A stretch of DNA of 64,000 bases from Branchiostoma floridae (taxonomy: Eukaryota; Chordata; Leptocardii; Amphioxiformes; Branchiostomatidae): positions 21,532,518-21,596,517 of the forward strand of contig NC_049979.1 of NCBI RefSeq assembly GCF_000003815.2, given 5' to 3'. The position numbers and the translations under genes were made by a program. Positions 25,173 through 34,182 of the stretch are shown piece after piece. The notes under the pieces are model-generated. The model saw only the letters and a list, made by a program, of their open reading frames with translations, had not been told where the DNA came from and made no database searches. Numbering within the stretch: position 1 is the first letter of the stretch; each line of letters opens with the position of its first letter.

Positions 25173-28100
25173 GTAAGTCGTTAACTTGATCTTGTGCTTG
25201 TTTTGATCATTGCCATTTGAAACGGTATGAAACGCTTCGAAACGGTTTTTGACAAGATATTGTTTTGTTTTGTCAGCTTGTGTGTATGTGGTTTTACACT
25301 TATTTCCATCGCTAGGCACGCGAGGGACACTGACAGGAAATTAGGTCAAAGGTCCCAGAATAGTTTATCATATATGATTTCATTTCCTGTCTTCAATTTT
25401 CTATTTTTTGCATGTTGCCTCATGGGAGCAAGCGAGAAAATGCATAGACATAATCAGACACGTTCTGAATAAAACCACAACTCAAAATAACAAAAAATCC
25501 TCCAAACCAAAACTATCTTAAAAAGGTATGGATTTGTCGGTTTCTTATGGTGCAAGTAATGTAACATATAACTCTTAGATGTTAATTCATCAAACTAGGT
25601 CAGATATCAAGACTACATCAGTTGTAATTAATAACATACAGGGGAATACATACGTACATGATTCATTGGTACCAATAGACGGCAGCAGAGGCATTTATTG
25701 GTAATAAGGCGGATTAACAGTGAAATATTAAAGAATAATTATCATCTTATATAGACGCACTTGCCGGCATTTCACCATGCCTGTCCTCTTAAATTCGCCC
25801 TCAAATCTAGTTTTATGTTTTTCAGCTTTATGCAGTCTCTCCTGATTTATGACTTCATAATCAAAGCAGAAAGTGGAACGATGCAAATGTCGTGATTCCG
25901 AGCAGTTATCGAGTAGATAAACGATTGTAATTAGTATTGGGTTTTAAGTTATTAATATAAAGGAGTGTGCTCTTATACCTGTCATTATTTACGGATTATG
26001 CAAGGAAATAAGTCCTGACTAAATATTAATTGAGAGGCGTTTTTATATATGAGGAAAATGCCTGACTGCTAGAGAATGCACTGCAGGAAACTCCGAGTGT
26101 CGCCTCAAGTAATAGATGACGGAACAGCCGAAGATGTGAAATAACGATTGTACATTCATTTTTGTGACGGCGAAATGTATTACCCAACATAAATGGCTTT
26201 GTTGAGACGTTATTGCACGGCGCGCGACATCAATTTGTGTTGGGGCGCTGATTTGACAGACACCAATTTCTAAAGTTCAGTGGAATTCAAAATAAGTAGT
26301 TATTTGGCATAAGAGCTTTAGGATCTCGGAATTACCTGTAAATAAACTATTATAGCATACCCATACAAAATGTGGCATCAGCCATGGATGGGAGTCATGG
26401 GACTCTACAAAATGCATCCCCTGTTACCTTAAAAACCTTAACCTCAAGAAATGAAGTCAGATCCATATTAATCATGAACGATTACTCTGTACATTGAAAT
26501 TGTATTGAAGCGTTTTGAATACATCTCCATATCATTTGTCTGGGCTTTATTTATGGTGTTACTGGTATTATGGATAATAATGAGATTTAGTGGTAGAAAA
26601 AAGAATCGAAATTTAAGTACGCTTTTGCTATTGAATGAGGGGGGGGTTTAAAGCAATTGCTATACATAGACGCCATTGCAGTTTTGAGCGCAAATTTTCC
26701 TCCAAAACGAAATGTTTTATGCCAGGCCCGTCACTTTTACCATAGTGTATATGAACCAACGCTTCTTCCGTACCAAATTTCGCTGGCCACCTGCTACCAG
26801 CCAACCACGTCTCCTTTTACGCTAAAGAGGGATTGTAATTGGTTGAAAATCATCCCTCTAAGAGTAGAAGGGGGATCATTTGATTGGCTGGTTGTTGGTC
26901 ATTGTTAACGAGGCCAGAAGCATGATACATAGAAGTGGCAAGCTTGAGAGAATGAAGCTTTGATCACCCATCTAAAACTGTGTCCATGTTTTCCCAGTAT
27001 GGCTTCACCTAAGGATGGAGGGCTTGCGCACGGAGAAGGACCTACTCACGGACAAAGTTTTAAAAGACGCCCAGCTGCTGGCTTCCCTGCAGTACAGAAC
27101 GGGTCAGCTGGTCAGCGAGAAGGCAGAACTAGACAACAAACTTACCTACGGGATCTGCGAGATAGAGAAGCTTCAGAACACGTCCGTGGTTCTTAGAACA
27201 AGGTTGAACGATGTCTCCAAGGACCTCACGGACAAGGGCTCGACTCTGAGGACTGTCAGGGATCGTCTCATCATGCTGGGTGGCTGTGACAATTGTTTAA
27301 TCAGAGGTAGTCAATATCCATATCATTCATGGTCTTTTACTAGAGCATTGAATGGATCAAATTACTCGGAACTCTTGAAGTGCTTCAGATCCAGAACAAA
27401 CCTTTATTCACTGTTAGACTTACATGACTGTTGAAGTACGTCGTATAGGAGGTACATGTGCTTCAGTAGAAAACGTTCATACTTTTTTTTTCAAAACTAC
27501 TGGTGGTGTCTAAAATCAAATTTCTATTTGTCCTTGTGTCCTTTTCCAGATTGCTCAGATGCAAAAGTGTGGAACGCTCTAGATGGCGTGTACCCGATCT
27601 GGCCGAGAAACTTCACCAATGCCCTGTACGTGTACTGTGACATGAGTTCGGAAGGCGGTGGATGGACCCTTATCCAAAGACGTCTGGACGGCAGTGTCAA
27701 GTTCAACAGAAGCTGGCAGGATTATCGTGACGGCTTCGGCGACCTGGCTGGCGAACTATGGATCGGCAACGAAAACTTGTACTACCTTCTCAGTCAGAAA
27801 GACTACAAGCTGAGAATTGACTTGGAAGATTGGGATGGGAACAGAAGCTTCGCAGAATACGACTCATTTCGCATAGAATCAGAGGAAGATAATTATAGGC
27901 TAAGGCTTGGGACGTATATTGCTGGTAACGCCGGGGACTCCATGACGGGAGGTAATTCCACATTCCAGATTTTCAATAGAAATCTTAACAACATGCAATT
28001 CAGCACTATTGACAGGGACAATGACGCATCGACCAAGCAGAACTGCGCGCGCCAGTACAAAGGCGGTTGGTGGTATAAAGACTGTTACTCTGCCAACTTG

Positions 28101-28250
28101 AACGGTTTATACTATAAGGTGGGGAAGTACGGAGTGAAAGGAGCTCCGTCCAGTCCTGTGCAGGATGGGATAGAGTGGTTCACGTGGACGGGGTGGTACT
28201 ACTCACTCAAGGCCGTGTCCATGAAAGTCAAGCCGGCCGCGGCTCTGTAG
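24974..28250 (+). CDS. FReD gene 1: type II transmembrane coiled-coil fibrinogen-related protein, FIBCD1-like layout (three exons)
   Basis: Joining 24974-25172, 26998-27306 and 27550-28250 gives 1209 nt, an unbroken 402-residue frame ending in TAG. Each intron has GT-AG ends and phase 1. Residues 1-48 are cytoplasmic and basic near the membrane, about 50-70 form one membrane segment (CTILSWVVLLSLTSF), about 71-165 are a heptad-rich coiled coil, and 170-402 are a fibrinogen C-terminal domain. The start at 24974 has A at -3, and similarity to gene 2 begins just after it; an in-frame ATG at 24956 would add six residues. Family knowledge: such proteins are oligomeric cell-surface lectin-like receptors, and FIBCD1 binds acetyl groups and chitin. 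The exact ligand here is unknown. No convincing TATA box was seen; the first AATAAA noticed downstream is at 29317. A FIBCD1 orthologue and a lineage-specific amphioxus FReD are both possible. Confidence 0.9.
25173..26997 (+). other. Intron 1 of FReD gene 1
   Basis: A 1825-bp phase-1 intron, GTAAGT to TTTTCCCAG. It carries a dispersed repeat at 25320-25411 and no other recognised feature. Confidence 0.85.
25320..25411 (+). repeat. Dispersed repeat shared with 30757-30842
   Basis: The segment starting GACACTGACAGGAAATTAGG and containing CAAAGGTCCCAGAATAG matches CACACTGACAGGGAGTTAGG ... CAAAGGTTCTAGAAAAG at 30757. Both end in a C/T-rich TCATTTCCT stretch. One copy lies in intron 1 of FReD gene 1 and the other 2.5 kb downstream of it. 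The element type is unknown. Confidence 0.6.
26998..27306 (+). CDS. FReD gene 1, exon 2: end of membrane segment and coiled-coil stalk
   Basis: The exon follows a good acceptor (TTTTCCCAG) and is 309 nt, exactly the length of its counterpart in gene 2. It opens with WLHLRMEGLRTEK, completing the membrane segment, then a leucine-rich heptad region rich in K, E, D and R. The block GICEIEKLQN is identical in gene 2. It closes with a two-cysteine motif GGCDNCLIRG, which could make interchain disulphides in an oligomer (inference). Donor is GTAGTC at 27307. Confidence 0.88.
27550..28250 (+). CDS. FReD gene 1, exon 3: complete fibrinogen C-terminal domain
   Basis: One exon holds the whole domain, starting DCSDAKVWNALDGVYPIW after the acceptor CTTTTCCAG. 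Hallmarks visible: FTNALYVYCDM, GGGWTLIQRRLDGS, the motif LNNMQFSTIDRDND (candidate Ca2+ site), then NCA, GGWWYKDC and NLNGLYY. The four canonical cysteines (start, YVYC, QNCA, KDC) are present. The residue after the fourth cysteine is Tyr, where many family members have His; gene 2 has the same. FTN and FNRS are possible N-glycosylation sites. The domain is about 230 residues, normal for the family. Confidence 0.93.
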
Positions 28251-28310
28251 CATATTCAACATCACGTATTTCATAATTACCCGCGATACCAGGTAGTTTT
28301 ATTATTCTAC

Positions 28311-28538
28311 GCAGGGCCTTGTCCGTGCTCAATACAATTTACCTTGTGGCGGCTCTAAACCGAGCTGAGAATTCCACATTTGTGGGCGTGACCTCTATTC
28401 TACTGTCAGCCAATCAGAGAATGTACAGCCTATCTATTCTCTAATTGACTGACAGCTATGCCCGCAAAGTGGAAGCCTAAGGCCAGGTAAGCAGAGCCTG
28501 CCCAAGGTATATTACAAAGGGTGCGTGCAAGGCTCTGC
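28311..28538. mobile_element. MITE, family H, copy 1
   Basis: The left end (GCAGGGCCTTG, then CAATTTACCTTG) is inverted at the right end (AAGGTATATTACAAAGG, then CAAGGCTCTGC). The interior is also inverted: AGCCAATCAGAGAATG faces ATTCTCTAATTGACTG, and CCACATTTGTGGGCGTG faces TGCCCGCAAAGTGG. It lies about 60 bp downstream of the stop of FReD gene 1 and so may be in its 3' UTR. Confidence 0.78.
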
Positions 28539-28997
28539 TAAGGAGATTGGATATAGATAGTCCAGAATGCAGCTTGTACATCCTTCATTATCAGTTCAGG
28601 TGTTAGAAAGTCATACGGCTAGAGTATCTTACTATGATTCATACAATCGTTTACGATATATTTTTCAACTTCTCTCGATTTTTCTGCTATCACCGGTTAT
28701 GTGCATTCGGGAAGTAAAAAAACTCTAGTATACTAGTTGAGCTCTAGATATAGCAAAAATGCGTTATGATATTCGATGCATAGAAGTAAAAGTGGATAAA
28801 CTAGTAGTCAGGTCGTTTAGTGTGTTGACGTTAGATTTGTGTTTTCCAGTTGTATTTTGTATTAGTAGAGAAGACGTTGCCGTTGTAGAAAACAAAGGAT
28901 ATTTTAAGACATTGCTTATTCGGTACATATCAACTCCATGCTATGAATTAGATTTGTACGAGAAACCACTGTCTACATCGTTACAGCATTTTCCTAT
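28539..28997. other. Spacer between two MITE copies, nothing recognised
   Basis: AT-rich. One open frame of 85 codons ends at the edge of the second MITE and has no support. Confidence 0.35.
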
Positions 28998-29216
28998 GCA
29001 GAGTCTCGGCCTTTAAACACTGGAGAGACTCTGCTAAATCGGGCTGAGATTTCCACTTTTGATTGGTTTATCATTTGGTAGCCAATCAGAGAACGTTTTC
29101 GTCAGACAATCCGACTCTGGTTGGCTGACAACTGACTAGAGACCACAACCAAAGAAGCGGAAAATTCAATTAGGTATAGCAGAGTCTCTAAAAGGTATAT
29201 TGTACAGAAGCTCTGC
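28998..29216. mobile_element. MITE, family H, copy 2
   Basis: Ends GCAGAGTCTCGGCCTTTAA and TAAAAGGTATATTGTACAG plus AAGCTCTGC, with an inner inverted pair GAGAGACTCTGCTAAAT and AGCAGAGTCTCT. It shares CGGGCTGAGATTTCCAC and TAGCCAATCAGAGAACG with copy 1, about 460 bp away in the same orientation. Confidence 0.78.
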
Positions 29217-30618
29217 GTAGACGAATGCATTGCACATGACTGGTTGAAAAAGTACAAGTAGGAAAATGTAGAAAGTGAGGTTTCATATTACAACTTGTGT
29301 CATACGAGAACATAGCAATAAACTCGACCTTGAATTGTATTTACTGAGTACAAAATGCTCCCGTAATGAAATTTTGATGATAGCGTAATGTTTTCAATAA
29401 TGGTAGACTCATACGTACAATTTCTCTCCGGATATGTACGGTATTTGCATCGTCAGCAATAGATCTACATCTGCAATAAACGTTTCTGTGCAAGCGTTAT
29501 TTGTTCTCCATTAATTTTGATATTTTTCCGAGTGAAAGGGATATATCTGGATTATGTGATATAAAAATACGACGGTAGATATGAAGCAGCGTTATCATGA
29601 AGAAAAGGAAATAAAACTGTGAATTACGAATGGCTTTGAAATACATTGAGATATGTGACTGTACTGTTGCAGTTTAAGGCTTTCGGAATATCCAGAAATG
29701 TCTACACTTTGCAATTCATTGAGTATGCAAAATAGACAAGCAGCAAATTCATATTCCCTAGAAGCAGATGATGCTAACAAAAACTGGAAAGCAGTATAGT
29801 AAGAAAGATTGGCTACATAGAAAGACTGTCAGAAAGAGGTTTGTAGGATTTGCGTTCGTATAACAGCCCTAAGCTGGCTTATGGAGAATGGTTCCCCGGC
29901 TACTAAAAATCGTCGCAGGTGCGTCCGTTTATGAGAATTCACACCTCTACACAGATCACGCCCGAACACATAAAGCCCACACACCATATAAAAGCTAACA
30001 AAAGGGTGGAGTTCGCGACATAGACGCCTCGAAACACTGGTTAATGAGCGAATCATTAGGCCGGCGCGACAACTCGCGGTATACCTTCACGACGCCTTGT
30101 AGATATAACAGGGGCGTCGGGAAAAATGTTTGTGATTCACATTAGCCCGTGCAGTGGCGTCACAGAGGCGGACATTGATGGAAAACTTCTGGCGCTACGC
30201 GAGAAAACCATTTCAGTGAAGCTAGCAATTTGAACGCCGAGTTGAAATGAAAGTCTACATGTGCATAGCTTTTGAATCTATCATCCTGGCCTTCATAACT
30301 AAAAGACGTTGATATTGGAGGCGATTTCTTCACCGAACGATTCCCTTTCCAAATCAATTAAATTTATTGATTATCAAACTTTTGCAGATGTTGTCAAATA
30401 CCAAGTGAAAGTTTTTACTCGCCGGAAAGAGAGCAATTTTTTGTGGTTGATTGAGATAACATTGAATCAATAGAAAATCTGATTTTGTGTCTTTGGAGTA
30501 GACGCAAGAACTATATTTAGATAGCGACTTTCTACCGCTGTGTGTGGAGGTTTTTGTTTTCGGAGATTCTGTTTGTGTTTGCTTGTGTATCCGGAGTAAT
30601 TTGTATACACTATAGTGT
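29217..30618. other. Intergenic, nothing recognised apart from an AATAAA
   Basis: AATAAA at 29317-29322 is the first good polyadenylation hexamer noticed after FReD gene 1, about 1.07 kb beyond its stop. No other feature was recognised. Confidence 0.35.
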
Positions 30619-30712
30619 CAGGAAGTAAAGGATAAAATGGTGTAACCGCAGGCTGACAGGAAGTGAAGGGGAAAATGGTGTAACCGCAGGATGACAGGAA
30701 GTGGAGGTCGAA
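30619..30712 (+). repeat. 38-bp tandem repeat, about 2.4 units
   Basis: The unit contains CAGGAAGTGAAGG then AAAATGGTGTAACCGCAGG. Units 1 and 2 differ at only a few bases. A related single unit (AAAGGGGAAGAGGTGTAACC) is at about 35147. Confidence 0.8.
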
Positions 30713-30756
30713 TTGAGGGGGCCCCACGGGCTGGTTTCCACATAATGGTCACGTCG

Positions 30757-30842
30757 GGCACACTGACAGGGAGTTAGGCCAAAGGTTCTAGAAAAGTCCC
30801 AGTTTATCTCATTTCCTACTTAAGTTTCCAGCTATATGCAAA
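30757..30842 (+). repeat. Dispersed repeat shared with 25320-25411
   Basis: Starts GGGCACACTGACAGGGAG and contains GGCCAAAGGTTCTAG. It matches the copy in intron 1 of FReD gene 1. Confidence 0.6.
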
Positions 30843-31132
30843 ATTATTGTTATTGAAAAACAAACAAACATTGAAGAATGCAGTAGACAGATTAATCAAG
30901 TAATTCAAAAAAACTACAGCATTTTACGTCGGTATCAGATCTTTGATTTCTTGTCGTAGTTGAGGCTCTTACTTACTCAATACCACACAGGCAGTGCAGC
31001 GAAGAGAGTACGATAAATGAGCCAGCCGGTTATAAAGGACCAAAACTGCCCAGTCAAGGTCTCGTGGCGTCTGGAATTGCAATAGAACACGTCGCAGGGG
31101 ATTTCTATTTATTGACGCATGGCTCTGGGAGA

Positions 31133-31232
31133 NNNNNNNNNNNNNNNNNNNNNNNNNNNNNNNNNNNNNNNNNNNNNNNNNNNNNNNNNNNNNNNNNNNN
31201 NNNNNNNNNNNNNNNNNNNNNNNNNNNNNNNN
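31133..31232. other. Assembly gap (100 N)
   Basis: Exactly 100 N, a standard placeholder for a gap of unknown size. It separates FReD gene 1 from gene 2. Confidence 0.99.
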
Positions 31233-31360
31233 CCCACAGTATCATTAACGGAAAGGATCGAATCCTTGATCAACGACGAATTGTTAATCTTCTGTTTGAC
31301 AAGCGTGTTCCCAACCAGAGATCGCCTTTCCATCTCGTTTATAAAACTTACGTTCTGTCG

Positions 31361-31408
31361 ATGATGGCATTTACTCTGATCCAGCGGCGTGAGGATGGGA
31401 AGACACGG
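31361..31408 (+). pseudogene. Possible fragment of a third FReD coding region
   Basis: The frame MMAFTLIQRREDGKTR carries TLIQRREDG, the signature found in FReD gene 1 as GGWTLIQRRLDGS. The next bases (ACACGGTAAGAG) read as a stop or as a splice donor. Upstream FReD residues are not clearly kept, and the left side runs into the gap at 31133. It may be a decayed FReD copy or a chance match. Confidence 0.3.
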
Positions 31409-31849
31409 TAAGAGAACTCATTCTGACCCTTTGACATGGAGTAAGGAAACTTCGCAGGTTATTTTTAGTTTGTCAGCGTTTCTTTTATCTTATTTTTTGG
31501 GGTGCACAATTGGTTTCCTCAAGTGTAAAGGATTGACTTGACATCGCGACCCGGGATGGCAATCAGCGTAAATTGACCCGTACCGTTTACGACAGCTGTC
31601 CTTTTCAAAAGTGGCTGTTTGGTAAGTGATAATACCATAACCGGGGTTGTGAAGATGCCTCAAGAGACCTATCAATAATATCATCTGCACGGGTAACGAC
31701 GCAGAAGTGGGAATTGACGAAGAATGATAAGAAAATTACGATGATGAAATGATGTTGAAGACGAAGTGGTTGCACAACGTGGCGATCCCCTGAAGAACAG
31801 TACTACATTCGATCGGTTGTATAGTTACTTGATTGAAAAGAATAGCACC

Positions 31850-31985
31850 GCCCTCTCTCCACTAGAGGCTACCACCACTAAGCATCCAGACATTTGACAG
31901 ATCGTTCAAATTATTTCATGTAGAAAGATAGGATATTTTAAAATTAGGTTTGTAGTCTTTTGAATTGTACTTTTACATCATAAAT
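31850..31985 (+). mobile_element. Degraded MITE, family B (left part)
   Basis: CCCTCTCTCCACTAGAGG, then ATTTGACAGATCGTTCAAA, and later TTGTAGTCTTTTGAATTG and ACTTTTAC, follow the order in the element at 3050. The right inverted end is not found. Confidence 0.6.
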
Positions 31986-32548
31986 TATATATTCCCACTA
32001 TAAAATCAAAGGTCACAGAAATCCAATTTTGGCTCCTCAACAGTCACTTGGCAATCGTTGTCTGGTGAAAAGAAGGCAGCTAACGTTATGGTTCGGAAAA
32101 GGATCCTGGACCTGTAAATTTTGATATGTTCTATTTTTACGGTGAATGATATCCGGGCGTGCAACAATTTTCGTCGGTTTGAACCAAAATTTTGTCGCAC
32201 TACTGCAAAATTATACAAAAATCGCGAAATGAGCAAATATATATTTCATGAATCGCAAAGCATCTTTGAAATTCGACTTGTGAGTTAGGTATTCGAAAGG
32301 CATAGGAAAGGTTGTAAAAGAGCAAAAATCAAAAGAATTTCTTTGTATACCGCGACCTGTGCGCTAAACCTTACTGGTCACTAAGACCCAATAATGATGG
32401 CAGCATTGGTTTTTATTTGCTAAATTTTCTTCCTACGCTAGCATTAATTTTGTTACCCAAATGATGTCACTCATATAATCAAATCAGTATGACCTAAGCT
32501 GACATTATTGAAATTAAAGTACAGCCCTATCAGATGCCCCAGTTAGCT
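31986..32548. other. Intergenic; weak trace of repeat family D
   Basis: Near 32462-32500 TGATGTCACTCATATAATCA with AATCAGTATGACC resembles the end of repeat family D. No gene was seen. Confidence 0.3.
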
Positions 32549-32644
32549 ACGCTTATCTCCAAGCAGATACAAGGGTGCCGGGGCAGTATCCAAGTGCCAA
32601 ACAATATCCAGCAGAACCCGTAGGATCTACCTGGAGATAAGCGT
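32549..32644. mobile_element. Small MITE, TTATCTCCAAGCAGAT ends
   Basis: A 20-bp terminal inverted repeat: ACGCTTATCTCCAAGCAGAT at the left, and its near-complement ATCTACCTGGAGATAAGCGT at the right. The total is 96 bp. The TCTCCAAGCAGAT core recurs in the 33971 element, so the two are related. Confidence 0.75.
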
Positions 32645-32699
32645 ATATCAGTTACCAACAGTATAACAGTAGTGTAAGTCTAAATTGCGCTCTACAACT

Positions 32700-32810
32700 T
32701 ATAGCTTAACCCTGACCCCGCCTTGCCTTAACGTTAACCCCACCTTGACCTTAGCTCTAACCCTGGGCCCACCCCGACCCGAACTAAACATTATAACGCT
32801 AACCTAAACC
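32700..32810 (+). repeat. Degenerate CTAACCC-type repeat
   Basis: Irregular repeats of TTAACC, CTAACCCTG and GACCCCG-like units. It resembles degenerate telomere-like interstitial repeats, but the unit is too irregular to be a telomere. Confidence 0.45.
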
Positions 32811-32946
32811 ATGAGCACTAGTACTGTATATTTATCACATGATTTTAGTTCCAAAAAGAGTTTCTGTCAAAAACCGTGTTAACTACTTTGACATGTGATA
32901 ATGGTTGACAGAATGTTATCACATATATTCATCAGTAGCCATATTA

Positions 32947-33083
32947 ACCTTACTAGTAAAATAATGGGATAAAGGGGCGCTATCACATCATTTCACTAAT
33001 AGACACCTTCTTAATACCTTACTAGTAAAATAATGGGATAAAGGGGCGCTATCACATTATTTCACTAATAGACACCTTCTTAA
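32947..33083 (+). repeat. 69-bp tandem duplication
   Basis: Two units, each starting ACCTTACTAGTAAAATAATG and ending CACCTTCTTAA, almost identical. They contain GGATAAAGGGGCGCTATCAC. The duplication is recent, and absent or different lengths in other individuals would be expected. Confidence 0.9.
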
Positions 33084-33479
33084 GTTGACGGAGAAGAGAT
33101 TTGGTGTGACACTAGGATACGGTCTAATTTTCGTACTTTTATGTCACTTTTCAGAAGCAGAAGGAGGAGAAGCCATTAGATCTAAGCTTTTGAAGATGTC
33201 ACTGCTATTTCCGTCATTTCACCGACACGGGTGGATTGAAGACAATCCCGAAGTGAAAGAAGATGAATCAGAGTTTGTACCAAGTCTAACAAAGTCCCAT
33301 TGATATCGTTCATGGCTTGTTTGACACACTATCTGCGTACGTAGCAATCTTGAAAGATATGGAATCAATGCAGAGAAAATATGCGATAGGAAGACTTACT
33401 GCTACACAAATATTGACCTTCCATAAAAGAAGAACTTTGAAATAGTTTTTCTTATCTCGTGCCAGGCAAAAAGGATTTT

Positions 33480-33565
33480 ATGGGATGTAGCCACAGTAAG
33501 TAATTCTCATGGATGACATCAACAAGCGTTTGAATTTCGCCTGATTTTGAAAAACAAAAAGTTTT
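33480..33565 (+). repeat. Dispersed repeat family E, copy 2
   Basis: Carries GGGATGTAGCCACAGTAAG, GGATGACATCAACAAGCG and AATTTCGCCTGATTTTG in the same order as 15131-15225. Confidence 0.6.
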
Positions 33566-33647
33566 GCTATCCTGCTCTTCTAATTCTGCGATGCCAAATC
33601 CCATATCTACCCCACTGTCGCAAACCGGTAAGGCTGCATTACTGACT

Positions 33648-33760
33648 GTCCAAGCAGAGGTTCGGCTCCAGCTGTTTTTGAAGTGTTTTACTCGTTTTAC
33701 CGGGCTTTCTATTTTGCCCCGTTTTCTTGATGTCCACCGACCAACCTCTGCTTGGAGCTC
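33648..33760. mobile_element. MITE, family A, shortened copy
   Basis: Left end GTCCAAGCAGAGGTTCGGCT with CCAGCTG, and right end CCAACCTCTGCTTGGAGC, enclose the family A core CGGGCTTTCTATTTTG. It is about 113 bp against 215 bp for the 19806 copy, so an internal part or much of one arm is lost. Confidence 0.7.
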
Positions 33761-33970
33761 GAGGGTATTCATAACTCTGTCTTTACGGCTTAAAGTTTGG
33801 CTTACTGTATTATTGAATACAGGAATAAAAACAAATGGCTGTGAAACCAGGTTTTATCGTTTCAAATACGAGACCAGATCATTCATACATGACTGTGCTA
33901 TTATCGATTATATTTTGTGTGTAGTATCGTAATGCCATTGTCTGTATAGATAGTAGTTGTTATTGGTTGC

Positions 33971-34124
33971 TAATCTCCAAGCAGATTCATCCGTGGCATA
34001 AGACAGTAACATAAGCTGAGGAAGGAGTTTAGCCACGCGTGGCCAATTTACTCCTCTGCCGGCTAAACTCCTTCCCCAGCTTATGTTACTGTCTTATGCC
34101 ACGGGGGAATCTGCTTGGAGATTA
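33971..34124. mobile_element. Palindromic MITE with perfect 9-bp target-site duplication
   Basis: Terminal inverted repeat TAATCTCCAAGCAGATTC and its exact complement at the other end. Complementarity continues inward (GCATAAGACAGTAACATAAG and GGAAGGAGTTTAGCC with their complements), leaving a short loop. ATTGGTTGC precedes it (33962-33970) and follows it (34125-34133). A 9-bp duplication fits Mutator-like transposases (established trait of that group); the exact family is inference. Confidence 0.92.
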
Positions 34125-34131
34125 ATTGGTT

Positions 34132-34182
34132 GCCATACAATGTACCTTGTGCGATTGTTGAGCAATAAAATTCATTCATTTC
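34132..34182 (+). repeat. LINE-like 3' tail interrupted by the MITE
   Basis: CCATACAATGTACCTTGTGC, CGATTGTTG-type sequence, AGCAATAAAATTCATTCATT. It matches the tail at 58-107. The 33971 MITE sits just before it, so the MITE appears to have inserted in the older retroelement end. Confidence 0.5.

Noticed and set aside
27456-27549. Upstream extension of FReD gene 1 exon 3 to an ATG at 27456
   Set aside because: This part is intron; a clear acceptor at 27549 and the matching phase with exon 2 and with gene 2 place the exon start at 27550.
32700-32810. Interstitial telomere
   Set aside because: Only irregular CTAACCC-like units; no regular hexamer array.
33564-33932. 122-codon open frame
   Set aside because: It reads through the inverted ends of a MITE family A copy; a mirrored frame exists on the other strand.
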